Of a stretch of DNA of 64,000 nt, positions 13,261 to 26,600 are shown one piece after another. The position numbers and the translations under genes are program-made. The notes under the pieces are model-generated. The model was not told where the DNA came from. It made no database searches and was given only the letters and a program-made list of their open reading frames with translations. Origin of the DNA: Pampus argenteus (Eukaryota > Chordata > Actinopteri > Scombriformes > Stromateidae); assembly GCA_036937835.1 (NCBI GenBank), contig CM072877.1, positions 9,737,001 through 9,801,000 on the forward strand. The letters run 5' to 3'. Numbering within the stretch: the stretch's first letter is position 1; each line of letters begins with the position of its first letter.

Positions 13261-14038
13261 AAACAACAACATCTGCATTTATACATCCCTGGCCCCAAAA
13301 GTATTTCCAGGTTGACATAATAATTTCTTTTAATGTGTCTGTGCAAATGCAGCAGGAGTTTGCTACTTCAGTGCTCGAGTGTGTCTCTCCAAACAATAAG
13401 TAACCAACCGTTCTGACAACAATTACCATGAGTCTGGTCCCTGGACGACCACATACTGTACCGCCTGTCACCATTCGCTGCTCTTGTCATTAGACCTGCA
13501 AGGTTTAGTTTAAGGGTGTTAACATACTCATACTGAATTAATTGTTAATTGTATTGCCTTTAATTTGTTGTAAAGGGAAGGTTTCCGTTTAGGACAACTT
13601 GGAGCTTATTTTTGTACTTTTTTTTTGCCATAATTTCCATCAGCTCTGATAACATTACACTCACTGAAAGCTGAACTGAGAGTGCAGCCTGTATTGGATG
13701 GATTGTCCCCCTAGGCGTTTGTTTAATAAATATCTTATCATCATCTGCTACTCGTGTTTCCTGCCTCTCAGCAATAGTATTAATGGTTGATAGGATGAAA
13801 TTGGAATTGTCCTTTAAGTTTAAATAGTCTTAATTTGTAAATCCATAATGATTATTTGGCAGTTTTATTACATGTATTTGTTTCAAAAGGAGTAGTATCA
13901 CTTTGCCATTTAGTCTTTAAACTTCATGGGGTCAATAGACCCACATTTGGGAATAGTACACACCCATATGATCTTTAAGCAAGCATGTGTACATCTGTCA
14001 TTCTTTCCAAAAAATCAATTCACGCCCTCAGGCTGCAG

Positions 14039-14155
14039 TTTCCACACCAGCAGTGATGGCCACTGTTCCCCCCACTACCCGACAACCAATCATAGACAAG
14101 TTGTTGGATTACTTTGCTAGAAATAGCATCAAGCGTGAAGAACACAGGACTCATG
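14039..14155 (+). CDS. Candidate 117-nt cassette exon, unknown gene
   Basis: I do not recognise the product. The segment begins just after CTGCAG (AG at 14037-14038), with a TTCTTTCC tract about 35 bases upstream. It ends at CATG followed by GTGAGC, a good donor site. In the open frame it encodes about 39 residues: a Ser/Thr/Pro-rich start (STPAVMATVPPTTR), then a possibly helical, charged part (IIDKLLDYFARNSIKREEH). Both boundaries interrupt a codon after its first base, so the exon is symmetric phase 1-1 and could be skipped without a frame change. Such exons are common in extracellular regions of vertebrate membrane proteins. Codon choice looks more gene-like than in its surroundings. Against it: the pyrimidine tract is weak, no partner exon was identified in the window, and open frames also exist on the other strand. 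Treat as a hypothesis. Confidence 0.3.
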
Positions 14156-14159
14156 GTGA

Positions 14160-17100
14160 GCGGACTGATCAGAAATATATTTGTGTTGTTTGAAGAAACG
14201 TTCTTTACTCCGGGGTTTAGTACCTTCAGCCCTGGAGGCAATACGACACCCAAAAACAAGGGATAACTGATCCCTCCGCATAGCAACAAATCTAACAAGT
14301 CCTATTACAATACAAATCGCAAACACTACTTTCCAGAAGGATCCATATTAAAACCTTTCTTTTTTTCCTGATCTGACAGTGTTATGCTCATGGTTTGCAT
14401 TTAACTAAACTACAACTACTTGTTTAAGTAGGCAGATGATCATGGCCTTGGTTAAAAGAGCTGATGGGAGACAGGACGCAAACTGCAGAGTAGACAGACA
14501 GTATTTGCATAATAGCAAGAACTTGCTGCTCAGGAAATCATAACCCAAAGTTACTTTAAGCATTTGAACATGCAAACGATGAAGACTTCAATGAGGCAAA
14601 GCAAGGACTCCCCATAGACATCTACATGTATGTGTAACCATAGACAACTTCAACTTGACTTGAGCGTAGACTTCCACCTTTCAATATATTGCATTATTGA
14701 CAGTCTATTAGAAATAATTCAGTAAAATTTTAATCTTCTGGGGAGTTTTAGTTGATAGAGCCACGACTGACTGACTTGTTCAAAAGGTTTTTAAAACATT
14801 TGGGGAAATGTTGTACCAGGGATACTTTTGATAGAGATAGCTGAATAATTCTGAGTTAGATATCAAATCCAAAAAGCCACAATCAAATAAAAAATAGCCA
14901 TTTATTTTGTTATAGCCGAGGAAACTGTTTTAGAAGTAGAAGGAAAAGTAGTCAGCTCAAAGCCTCGAGGACAACGTAAAAAACACAAGGAGAAAATTAG
15001 ATGTTCCGGCTACCTTTCCTTTGAATCGTGCCAATGACAGAATGACAGGTCGAGCTAGGGACCCAGAGAAGAGTTGATTCTCTAATTTAAATTCAAAGAG
15101 ATTATAATGTGCATGAGGAATATTCCAGCGTCAGTGTGGTGATGTGGGGCTGCAGAGGAGAGCGGGTGCTTGGATATCTGCACACGGGTTCCTAAACTAA
15201 AGGGTTTGCTATGGGTTGTCATACTAAAGAGTAGACACCTGTATTCATGACCAGACACGAGTTATTTACAGTTAATAGACTTATAGGAATATAGCATGAA
15301 TTAGAGAAAAAGGCTGGGAAGGCTGGGAGACCTGTCGTCATACTATTAAACTATTTTCTTTCACTTGAAACTTATGTTTAGAGTGTGTATGTATGCGTAG
15401 AAATGGTGCCTGTGTTGAAAGTAGCTTTTTCAAAGCTTTCAAAGCTTTTTCTTTGTCACCTAGATAAATTAATTTATTGGCTCTGTCTCACTTGCTGACA
15501 GAAATTGATTTAGCCTATATATTTAATTGAAAACTTCACTCAGTTAATGCTGTAAAGAGAAAGTTGTATGAGGACAAACAGGCACTCTGGCTAATTGGAA
15601 ATTAGTCATTAGAACTTGGTTAGAATGAGATAGGTGCCTAGGTCTCACTTTGTTTTTGTTTTCAGTTTGTCTCTGTTAATGTCTGTCTGTCTCTGTCTTT
15701 GTCTAATCCCTAATTGAGCTGATTATTAATTGAGGCCCCCAGGCATTATGTCAGTATTTTATAAGTATCTTAGGACACTTCTTGGCATATCTAAAATAAT
15801 AAAAAATAAAAAATAAAAAAAAAGTGACAATTACTCCCAATTATACAGAAAATCCCACAAAAAACACATATTTAGACCAAACTAATCAAATATAGCCAAA
15901 TAACTGTAAGAAAAGGGCCATAGAAGAGTTCTGAATGTGTCTAACTTTTATCTGGATGGACCTTTCTAACTGTTCTGTATTACTGTTTGTGTTCAGTCTA
16001 ATTACAACACTTTGTTTTGGTGCCTTCATGAGCTCTTCTAATCTAATTAGCAGCTATGTCAACAACAAAGATGCAACACTGTTGGTGCATTGTTGACCAG
16101 TAACTGGCACCTAGCTTTGCTTTAGACTTGGAAGCTGGCATTGTCCATAAACAATCATATACATAAAGTGTTTGCTGGTCTTCACTCTTTATCACTTTCA
16201 TCTGAAATGTAATTACACTCTTGAGAATATATTCTGAACATGCAAGCACATCGGCTCGTCTTTGTTCTAACGCCGGGTGGAAGTTGACGGAGGGACTGCG
16301 GAAGGAAAGCCTTTATGTCAGATACTTTGAGCTAGACTTCATGCTGCGGTAGAGCTCACTGGGTTGTCTCAAAGGGATATGCAAACAAACAAAATTCCTA
16401 ATTAGGTGCAAAACATGCCAATCGAATCAAGTGTTCTAAAGACCTGCGCCCCAGCAGCAATTACACACCTGCAGTTAATCGGCAATGTAGTGCGCTTTAC
16501 GATCTCATCCAATTCCAAAGTGGACATTTTATTCTGACACCGTGTAACATGAAAGCTTTCTTGGCCTCGCCTCTTTTTAAAGCAGGCTATTTTCTCAGCA
16601 TGATCTCTTCAGGATATCGGCTTATGATCTCAATTAATGTGGGTTTTTTTGTGGTCAATTCACAGCGGGTATATCTGATGTGCGGTATATTAAACATAGA
16701 TGGAGAGGGGACAGAGGACAATGTGTGGACTGAATCTCTGTATCTCAGTGGGAGCACCATTTAATTACCCTACTCAACACAGAAAGTAGACATTTTCAAC
16801 ATGAGAATATATACAAATTGACTCAAGTAGGTCTCTATTGTTCTTACGGAGGTCTGGCTACATACTTCGTGTAAGACCTGTCCTCCACTGGCATATATCC
16901 GCTGGCACCATGTGGCACGTCATACTGTGAAGACTTTTGCTTTCATTACAAAGTCACAGCAGGGAGTTACCCGGTCGCCCTGCTGTGTGTTAAAAGCTGA
17001 GAGTCCCCATCCTCAACTGAGCTGTATTAACGTCACAGCGCTTGTAGGGATCGTGTTTGGCTTTTTTGCTACAGTAGTTTTGTTCTACTCTCACAATCCT

Positions 17101-17295
17101 ATTACTTCTTTAACAGGTGGGATCCTCTGTGTTTTCTGGTTGTTCTCTTCTTTATCTGAGCTGTAATAAACCCCACTGTTACTGTAAATGACAAACAACT
17201 GGATCATTTTTCAACTGTATATAACGGTTTGTATTTATTTATTTATTCACTGGTTCCTATTTTAAACTCACAGCAAGAGTCTGCCGGGTTTAAAT
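14160..17295. other. Non-coding DNA, no gene seen
   Basis: No supported gene. An imperfect inverted pattern of AAAGCTTT blocks occurs near 15428-15452. At 16380-16520 there is a balanced-composition block with CTAATTAGG and several TAAT cores, resembling a conserved regulatory element. An A-rich tract lies at about 15798-15823. Confidence 0.65.
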
Positions 17296-17299
17296 CATC

Positions 17300-17390
17300 A
17301 CGTTCTCCACGTCTTTGTGTGGGCGTCCTCCGGGTGCTTCAGTTTCCCCCCACAGTCCAACCGTGTGGGTTAGTCGAGCTGGAAAGGCAG
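17300..17390 (+). repeat. Core of a high-copy fish dispersed repeat
   Basis: The block contains GTTCTCCACGTCTTTGTGTG, then GGGCGTCCTCCGGGTGCTTC, then CCCCCCACAGTCCAA. This is a diverged form of a sequence I know as extremely abundant in teleost genomes, where a tRNA-like head is followed by a GCATGTTCTCCCCGTGTCTG core. Here only the core is recognisable; head and tail are missing or too diverged. It is non-coding. A possible degenerate head of the same repeat type lies at about 37008-37075. Confidence 0.7.
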
Positions 17391-17394
17391 TGTC

Positions 17395-18400
17395 GGACAA
17401 CTTTGTGTCAGAACTTATCGTAATTTAAAAGTAAAAAAGACAACTTTGATGTTTATGGTGTGTGGAGAAAGTAGTCGCCCTGTCAAAATGGCATTAGAGA
17501 TGATATATATATATATATAGAGCCAGTTTAGATTAACAACTTCTGTAAAGAACAATGTGTTGTCTGACAAATGAAATCCACTGTTAAGTATAGAGGACTG
17601 TTGCCAATTATAGTGCAACTCGGGTTGGAAAAGCCAACGAGAAGCTGTTTGGCTTTTCCATTGAGACATTTACCATCTGTTGGTGATTTGTGTGAAGGGC
17701 TAATGAGATGAGAAATATTAAATATTACTCCCTTCAAAAGTTCAATTATTAAGTCTGTCTGTCAGAGTTTGGAAATGGAAGGTGGAGAAGTAAGTTAGTC
17801 AAAGAAGACACTCGGAAGCAATGCAGAGTTCGGGTTTGCTACAATATCGGCCAGGGTGTTTATTGAGATTTTACCCATGAATAATCAAAGGGTAACATGG
17901 TGACTGGATACTGCTGTAGTCGTAAAACATCATTTATTCATGTCATTCTCTTCTAAAGTTCAAGCAATATTTATGAACAGTAATGATTTCCTCGCAGAGC
18001 TACAAACCAGCAGCAAGATTATTAGCTTTAAGGCTAGAGGTGCTGCACTGAAAGTTCACTGCAAACTAGGTATAGAGCTTTTATGTTTTGGCGCTTAATT
18101 TCATCTAACTGTACATATTACATTTGTTTTTTTGGGGTTTTTTTTATTGCAAACTTTCAAACCCTAGACCTGTACTGTATGTGAACAAGAACAAAATGCA
18201 AGAAGCAGGACACTGTTAAAAGGGCGACCCTTGAATTTATCTGAAATAATGAGAGAACTATTTTAGCATCGAACCTCAACGGCTCCGGTGCAGGATATGA
18301 AGGATTTATGCTGTTATTTATTAAGTATTCACACTCTGGAATTAAAGCTTGCAAGTGAAATGGTCTTTATTGACATCAGTTTTTAGAGTTGACCTTCCCA
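17395..18400. other. Non-coding DNA, no gene seen
   Basis: Contains a short (AT)n at about 17502-17519 and T/G-rich runs at about 18125-18147. No gene or clear repeat was recognised. Confidence 0.6.
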
Positions 18401-18434
18401 GCCACTTCTTGTTTCCTGATTTTGACTAAAGTAA

Positions 18435-18800
18435 TTGAGCTATTCCCTTCAAGGCTTGCAATTCACAACAAAATCCTCATCAAAACTCTTTTTTGTGTAT
18501 AACTGTGTTGAATCACTGTGCCACCTTACCTCTTCCCCATCTACAGGGGAGTTCATACAACTAAAGTGTGTGAACAGTTCTACTCTTTGTTCCCAGGACT
18601 CGTATTTTTTAACGGTTTTCAAAGTCTGCACTGAATTAGGTAAAAGAGCTTTTATGTATGCTGCACCCTCTGCCTGGACCGTTGTGCAACTTGATCTGAA
18701 CTTGCAAAATGTGGTTTCTCTTTGGGAATTTAAATCATTGCTACATAATCTGTCTGCTCTCTCATCTGGCTGCCAATGTTTTAGGCTGTTTTAGAGTCTA
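18435..18800 (+). pseudogene. LINE reverse-transcriptase tail (Rex1/L2-like)
   Basis: Non-LTR retrotransposons (LINEs) encode a protein that nicks the target and reverse-transcribes their RNA in place. The conceptual product runs for 119 residues without a stop and includes LGKRAFMYAAPSAWTVVQ, followed by DLNLQNVVSLWEFKSLL and a final cysteine-rich GCQCF. The pattern A-P-S-A-W, then Q..L.L, then S(L/W).EFK..L is the typical carboxy end of fish Rex1/L2-type LINE ORF2 proteins, downstream of the reverse-transcriptase core. The weaker sequence upstream (CSQDSYFLTV) also fits that region. The catalytic FADD/YADD box, palm domain and endonuclease are absent, so the copy is strongly 5' truncated and inert. 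The T-rich sequence to about 18950 may be its decayed 3' UTR. Confidence 0.75.
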
Positions 18801-18990
18801 CGTGTCTCATTGGTTAACTGTTTTGGATTGGTCTCATTCATTTTTTTTCACCTATTTGTGATTTAGTTAAATTGTCTTTAGGATGAAATATTTTATCTAA
18901 TAGGTTTGGAGACTTTATTCATGATTTATAACTAATCACAATTTTGTGGTTAAATTGATTTTAAAATATATTTTTTTAAAAATACATACA

Positions 18991-18992
<2 letters not shown>

Positions 18993-19029
<37 letters not shown>
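18993..19029. repeat. (TG)n microsatellite
   Basis: About eighteen uninterrupted TG units just downstream of the LINE fragment. Long TG tracts can adopt Z-DNA, but nothing else indicates a role here. Confidence 0.95.
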
Positions 19030-19032
<3 letters not shown>

Positions 19033-19034
19033 GA

Positions 19035-20165
19035 ACTACAAGGGAAAATCAGGCTTTTTGAGTTGTTTTAGGTTTGTCATGTACGCTTCAAAGATATATC
19101 CTATGATAGTACAACATGTGTCCCTCCTCTAAGATAGGAAACAGTTAAAGTCAAGCCCCATTCAGAAACGACACACAGTGCACACAAAGCAGTCAACGTG
19201 CACGTTAAAGATACACACAATCCATTGACAAACAGATTTTATGTCAAATCTGCATTCAGAGCAGCACCTTTTACCTTCCGCCAGTTGTTTTAAATAAGTC
19301 TCTCTCTCCAGGTGGCCCAACGTGCTGTACAGGCTGTCTTTGAAGCTGTTATGTAGCTCTCCTACACACATACACACACTCAGACAAACAGCAGTTGATC
19401 TCACCAGTGCACACTACAGAGCTGATTCATCTCCTCACCGGCCAGCCACCACAAATCTTTCTAATGCATTGAGTCTTGATCATAGACTTCATCTTACAAA
19501 GAGTACACATCATGTACACACACCTCAAGATACATTCTTGAACTCTGGAATATAGAGGTGATCCATGCTTTTAATTCCTCTTTTAACTATTAACTACAAT
19601 TAAGTTTGTTAATTTGTTGTTAAAATTTGACTCAACATTGTACAATGTCTCTCAAAGTTTGCCCATATCATGACTTTTCCATTCTCAGCCGCTCAGTAGT
19701 TTATGTTTGGGTTCTACAGAAGGTTTCCAGTTATCTGGTTCTCACAGACAGGTTTTCAGTGGCAAGCAAGCCACTGATATGGGCTATGTGAAGATACTTC
19801 ATCGATGTGTTTCGATAGTGGCTTTGTTTACCCTTTGCTTGCACTGCAGTTTGCCAGCTAGGTGACCGAGCAAAGAGCCTGCAGTGCACTGCCTGTGATA
19901 AGTAGAATGAAACTGCTGCAGAAATGAGGTGAATTTCATGGACAATTCTCCATACAAGTTGTATCCCAGCCAGCAGAGCGGTCGGCAGACATTATCAGCA
20001 AGGGGCTTCACGTGCACGATGTGGCATAATGTCAGTCATGTACAGTAAGAGAGGAGGTTTTTATGAATCTGAGAGGGCAAGCTGTAAATCTAAACTTAAA
20101 TCATAAAATGTTTTATGTAATATTGTGAACTCTGGAATTGTGGATCAAGCCAAATGATAGTACTC
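19035..20165. other. Non-coding DNA, no gene seen
   Basis: No recognisable domain or RNA gene. Open frames up to about 80 codons on both strands overlap each other and lack plausible composition. Confidence 0.6.
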
Positions 20166-20170
20166 GTGAT

Positions 20171-20675
20171 CCGGTTGCCATCGATGTAGGATGAAAATAA
20201 TTTCCCCATCTTGTGATTCGTTTCCACTCGTCTCACCGGCGATGGTAGTGGCAGCAAGCTAAGCAAAGTGACCAGATGCCCTTCTCCCTCGGTTTTTCCT
20301 GCACCCCCTGGGGGATCCTGAAGCACATTAGATCAGATGAGATATTTAATGCTTCTAACATTTTTTAAGGCTGCCATAGGGTCTCCTTCTATTTGGATGT
20401 GCCCAGAAAACCTGCAGAGGGAAGCGTCCAGAATCAGATACCCGAACCACCTTAACTTGCTCCTGACAACTGAAAGAAGCAGAGGTGTTCACACTGCCCT
20501 CAAGGGTGTCTCCACACCTTGAGACAGAAACTCATCTCAGACGCTTTAATTCTTTCCATCAGAGCTGTGATGGTATGAACATAAATGAAGTGGTAAATCG
20601 AAAGCTTCACCTTAACGCTCAGCTTCCTCTTCGTCACAAAGGACCAATGGTACAATATGCACCTATGCAACCTAT
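20171..20675 (-). pseudogene. Rex3-like (RTE) LINE 3' end, decayed
   Basis: This is the 3' part of a non-LTR retrotransposon. On the minus strand it encodes VTKRKLSVKVKLSIYHFIY, then the stretch MERIKASEMSF, an in-frame stop at about 20519, and further pieces resembling the product's tail (GDPPGGAGKTEGEGHL..LLSLLP). These match, in order, blocks I associate with the carboxy end of a very common fish LINE: a KREL-KAKLSIY block, an ERTRSRI-AAEMSFL block and a final PPEEL-GER-LLRLLPP block. A stretch between the first two blocks is deleted. The copy has a stop codon and probable frameshifts, so it is dead. A second copy of the same family lies at 37205-37440, where the (GATG)-like 3' tail typical of Rex3 is visible. 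The Rex3/RTE name is my best guess; the LINE identity is firm. Confidence 0.75.
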
Positions 20676-20689
20676 GCAATTGCTGTGCT

Positions 20690-23600
20690 GAACTGATCTC
20701 GCACTGGACTTTACCCTTTTATGTGTTTTAAAGTTGTTTGTTCTTTTCAGATTCTACAAGGAATTCTGTTGCCAAGAGTACATTTGTGTGACAACAGGGT
20801 GCTTGAGACACTCTTAAAGGAATGACAATGAAATGGTCAAAGAGCAAAAGTGCCCTCGACTCTGTGTTTCTGTCACAGCCCGAAAAATAAGGACAGGAAA
20901 ACATGTCTCAGCATACTCATACTGTAAAAACCCACCTGTTACCCAATACCTCTAAACATATTTATCAGAACAGATTCATGGTTGGGGAAGGCAGTTAAGC
21001 AATTTGCAGCATGTTGCACTTATTTTTATTGTGCTTGTCCATTTGCTTCACAAAATGAGTAGTGTTTCTATGGGTAACAGCAAATATTTTGCAGAATACA
21101 TTTGATATATTATACGCTATCACTATATAAATTATTTAAAATACCTCAATGTATAGAAGGCCAACCAGCTCAATGTTACAACTTTAATATTTGGCTACCC
21201 TCCTGCATGATTGCTTTTAATGCACTGATGCATGGAGAAGGCAAGGGTAAAATATATATATATTTTTTTAAATTTTCAAAAAAATTTGTTTACTCTTGAC
21301 AGTTTGAACTCATCTCACCAATATCTCACCGGGAAGCTGATTTTGTTTTTACAGTCTAAATGTAAACCCTCGCTGTGCTTTGTGCTGTGACTGTTTGCCT
21401 ACACATATATTCTACCTACATATTAACAGAAATAATCCTCATCAAAGTTCATCCTCAGCCACTCTATAAACGTGCATACTTCTTAATTGCAACTGTAACA
21501 CAGCATTATCAGCATCTACTGTCAAAGAAAAGATTAGCCGTCACCTGGCTGTGATTCCCAGAGAGAAAATGTAACATTTTTTGGTCAACTTTCCCTTGTT
21601 GGTTAATAGAAATGTTGTCAGCTGTGATATTTGTAAGAAGGCTCTCTGCTAAAGCACAAAAAACATTTGTTTAAACATACAGTTTTAGAGTTAATCAGGA
21701 GATGGAGCTGCAACAAAAGAGTAAGGAGGAGGGAGAAGCCCCAAAACAAATTTCTCTGATGGATGCCTTTCAGAGAGAATGAGTGTCCAGACAGGCTGCA
21801 TCCACAGTCTTTGTCGAGAACTAATTTGCCAGCTTCTGCGGAGCTGTTTTATTATTATTTATTGTATTGTTTTCTCTTCCATGACAGTACAGTGCACTCT
21901 AGGAATTGTGAAAAGTTTTCATATTTATGAAAAGTGAAGGTCATTTAATTTCCTTCTAGCTTAAATATGGTTTGCTATTACATCCAGTCCAATCTCTACA
22001 CATCACACACTGAAATAAGGTGTTTGCAGGTTGCAGCGATAGTTGGTTTTTGACCATATCAGTGACCATCAAATTCATAGTTTATCTGAGGAACTTTTGT
22101 TGTATATGTAGGAAATCACTACATTTCCAGTTGTAGCTATCTGCTGTGGTTATTGTCAACAATGACAATAGTCTTGTTGACCATCATTTCTCTTGTTCTG
22201 ACTGTATCATCTGAACATCAGTAAATTAGTTCACTATAGTCATCATAGTTATGGGTTGTTATTAAAAACAACTGGGCCTCTGGTTTTGTTAATTTCTCCC
22301 TCTTGCCACCTAGTCACTATAGTCAAATCACAATACTTCTTTTCATGATTGTATGTATGTAGTTTATTGAAGTTTGATGAATTTAAAATATGTTGGACTG
22401 TTCTCACTCTGGACCTCTACACCAGTGATGATGACTTTAGTGAAGTATGTGTCTGAACCTCTAGAGGAGTGCACTTGGGTCTCAGTCAGTATTTTGTTCT
22501 GCCCTTGTGTTTAGTTCTCTCTTTAATATTCTTATATAGAAATTACTTAATTTGCTTACTAGCATACACAAGTTTGGGTGAATGTCTTGTGGAGATTTGG
22601 GCAGGTATGATGGCGGATGAGAAAGCTGATCTTGTGAATTTATTCCATAAGATGGGATTGGCATTACAGCTGCGATTACCTGTTATTATCTTAAAGTAAC
22701 CTCAAGTGTTGTATCGGAGGGACTGATGGAGATGCAGGTGCTGTGTAAAGACAGGAAGAAAAACAAGACAAAGAAAGAAAAACTAGAAGAATTGTGCAGA
22801 ACAAAAGAAGGGAAGAGTCATGGAATTTCTATTTAGGGTAATGATTGTTGTGAGACGGTCCCCCTTGGGGTCAGACACAGAAAACGGAATTGACTTGATT
22901 GACTTAAATGAGCAACACACAGGAAAGTGCAGGGATAGAGAAATTAAGCCTTCGGAATCATAAAATCCATTACCGCAGGGATGTTCATATCGTGGTTTTG
23001 TGCTGCAGCGGATGAGAAATACCACTGTAGACAATAATGTCCGTTCCTGAACATAATTGCAGAAAAATATAATACATGAGCCGTTCTCTTCTCATATGTT
23101 GCTTTATAAACTCTTCTAAACAACTTAAAATCATTGTTGGTAATTAGGTTTCTTTATATTATATTATTGATCCATGTGTCAACCCATTTGGGTTTCTTCT
23201 GATGTCATTATAACAGATTATGTCTCACTAAGACACCCTTTTATATGAGACCGTACTTCTTCATGAATTCTTCAAACATAGGCTTTTTCAATTTCTCTAA
23301 AGCTTGTTCTCGTTATGTCATTGGATGCAAAACATTTGACCAACAGCTGCATCCCTGAACTTTAGAAATACGGCAGAACATTAAACATCATACAAATGAC
23401 ATATTGTGTTGTTAAATTTGGAGGCCCTGTTGAGGGCGTTACTGACAGTTTTTTGTTTTTTTTTAAACTCTGACAACATTTCGTAAAGGACATATTGGCC
23501 ACATTCATATTCTGGCAGTTAGCAAACAGTCTGACTAATAGTCTCTAGACATCTCTATTTCAATTTGTTTAATATCTGCTGTCTCTGCCTGCCTTTGGAG

Positions 23601-26600
23601 AGAGAGGGAACTAATTTGCCTTTCTCTGGTGAGCTTTTCACTAAAGCATCGTTGGTGTCAATGACCTAAGAAGTACATTTCTTCTCGTCATTTCACATTT
23701 ATTCCCTTCCGTACTTGCTGACCTAGTTTTACTGCATCATCATTTCCTCTCACTTTAAAGTATTTTTTTTTTCCTAGGCTCTGCATCACCTAGTTTATCT
23801 CTATTACCTGTCCAGTCTCCTCTATTTTTTTTTCAAAGAGAATAGTAACACTAGTTTTCCCACAACCTGCACACATACATACACCTCCATGAAGTATTGC
23901 ACGGCCAAGGGCAAAGCCAATTCAACTTGAGGATTAGAAATGGGGTGGGAAGGCTGGTGCAATGCACTTGCAGATTAAAGTTAAAAAAGCGGGACTTCTT
24001 ACAGTAGACCTTGCGGTTTGTTTTCCCTTTTACCATGCTAACAACCAAGTGAGCCAAGTGGGATACGTCAAAAGCACTGTATAAAAAATCCCCAGTCTAC
24101 CCACTGATAGCTTCTATTAAAAGAAAAAAGAAAAGGCATCAAACTCCAGCTATATGGAGATGTCATTTCTTTTCCTCATTTGTTTTCTTTACTGTCCACC
24201 GCATTAGGAATTATTTTTTTATGATTGTATTATAAGCTCATTAAAGCCTGCTAGAGAGCATGGAAAATAAAAAAAAAAAGAAAATCCACATACTTACATT
24301 ACATTTTTATGACTTTCTTTTTACTCTCTCAATCATTTTTTCTCTAGTGTCGGCTTTTTTGGGGTTACGAACGAGAGAATGAAACTCAAAAGTGACGTGA
24401 AGAATCGATGGGCGTACAAGAAATGAGGTTACAGGAGGCTGTTGGGTGCACTAATTCCTGGCCACAGCCTCTGCAGCCCTTTAATTAGTTTACTTTTTTT
24501 TTTCTAAATGCAGACAGAAGATTTAAGAGTGCTCTCTTTACTTGCCTCTCTGACCTAAATGGAATAAATTGGACTGGGATTAGTTCTCGGCACAACACTC
24601 TGCATGCGATTGGTGAAAAACGATTCCTCCCACAGGACAATATGGAAGCCAAGATATAAAAAGCCAGAGGGAAATGAACCATCCAAGGATAACACCTTTC
24701 AATTGTTCTATAACCCCAATTTATTACCATTTTCTAGTCTGATAATGTGCATACATTCTTTATTGATTGCTGCCATTGCCTTCTTGAATTAAACATCTCA
24801 TCTGTGCCTTCATTCTTGTGAGCGTGATTTTGAACATAAATATAAGGCATGTCCACCTCCACAGGTGCTGGTTTATTTCTGTTCAAAATGCATTGAGAAG
24901 CATACCAGTAGATGAGATGGACTGGACCACTGTTGCTATGGTGCTGAAACAGGTGCTATAAAAGAGTAGGGATCTGAGTCCAGGTACAGTACATGTATTT
25001 TTCAGTACAGAAGCTCATATTGTGGTGCAACATACTAAAAACTAAGAATTAGTGTTAGTTTTACCTGTCAAAAGACTTCACGGTTAAACCTTTTTTTAGT
25101 TTCTCTAGTCTGTCACTGAAGAAAAAAGGGATGTAATTCAAATGCAAATGAGAATGCAACTAATGTAGGTCTTCTGTGAAAAAAATAGACGAGCTCAGGC
25201 ATTTAAAAAGGAACAAGTAGTGTATGCGTTTGGATGTTTGTTTCCTTTGTTGATATGTTCTTTATGCAGACAGTGTATACTGAATTTGATTGAGTTGCTG
25301 GTTATTGTCTTGCATTGTTGTGTTGTAAATTGACACTGCTAGCAAATCTTTTTGTTCCTTTCTAATGCTGCACATACATACATACCAGCAGAAATTAGCC
25401 TTTCAGTTTACTGTGTTATCTTTTAATTACATTTTACATTTTAATAAATCAGTCAAAATCGAATAAAAGAATGGTTATGTTAGGTACTTTCTATCATTAC
25501 TATCCTGGATGCACATCTGTCAGAATTTCAGACTATAATAACAAAAAAAAAAGGAATCTGATTCACATTGCTCCCTTTTCCATCTATATTCTTTCTGAGA
25601 CAGATTCCAGTGCAGGCTGTAATTGTGTTAGATAGAAAGGGAAGAAAAGGTTATCTATAGGTGCATACATGTGTATGTTTGTCCATGAGTTTGATGGTCC
25701 TGGCCCATGGGATCTCTGATGCTGTTCATTAGCTGGCTGAGTTGTGTCAAGATGTTAAAAGCAGGCTGCCAAAGCCTTTCAGCCAATGGTGTAAAGCTGC
25801 ATGCAAAGACATGACATTTTTTCCCTGAAGGACTGGGTCCCGATGTTTGTAACAGACACAGAGCCCAGTCAGTTGCACAGCAATGATGCTCACATTATAC
25901 CTGCACCACTGGAAATACTAGGAAGGCGCCACACAACCACTGTATTGTTGAAACAGACAACACGGGACATGTAAACAGAAACTTGCTGCTGTTTGTCTGA
26001 TCGTTCTTGCCAGATTAGACACAGAGCACAATTAACCACTTAATCCTTAACCCAAACCCCCGAAAATGACACGCCCAAAACGAATAGAGTATATCTCTGC
26101 AACTACAAGGTTTAGAGTCATATGCACACAAACGCACACATACTCACATAATTATTCTTGTACAAACAGACTGTAGATCGTCATGCCTCCTCTGGCTCGG
26201 ATGATTTGGTTTGATGACCCCCGTAGTTTTTTTTGTTTTTTCTTTTCATCCTAATCCTTTCAGTACACATCCGTGTAGTGACCTTCATAGCGTTGATAGT
26301 TATACTGGAGCAGGAGGCACAATTCTTCCCCTTCAAGTTTAGTGGAATCAGGCTGCTTCTAGTCTTTTGAATCCATTTTCTTTCAGCAACAATGATCCTA
26401 CTGATTCCTGTTCCAGTTCCTCTACAGAAATATCACATTTTGCTGAAGTGTAGTTGACCAAACAGCATTTATCTTCTCTGTCACATATTGAATTGGACAT
26501 TTTGTTGTTTCATACTGAGACAAGAAGAGTATCATGGGACTAGCAACATCTAGCAATGTCACAAAATTGATAGACTTTAGACAGTAACAGTGTCTGGATA

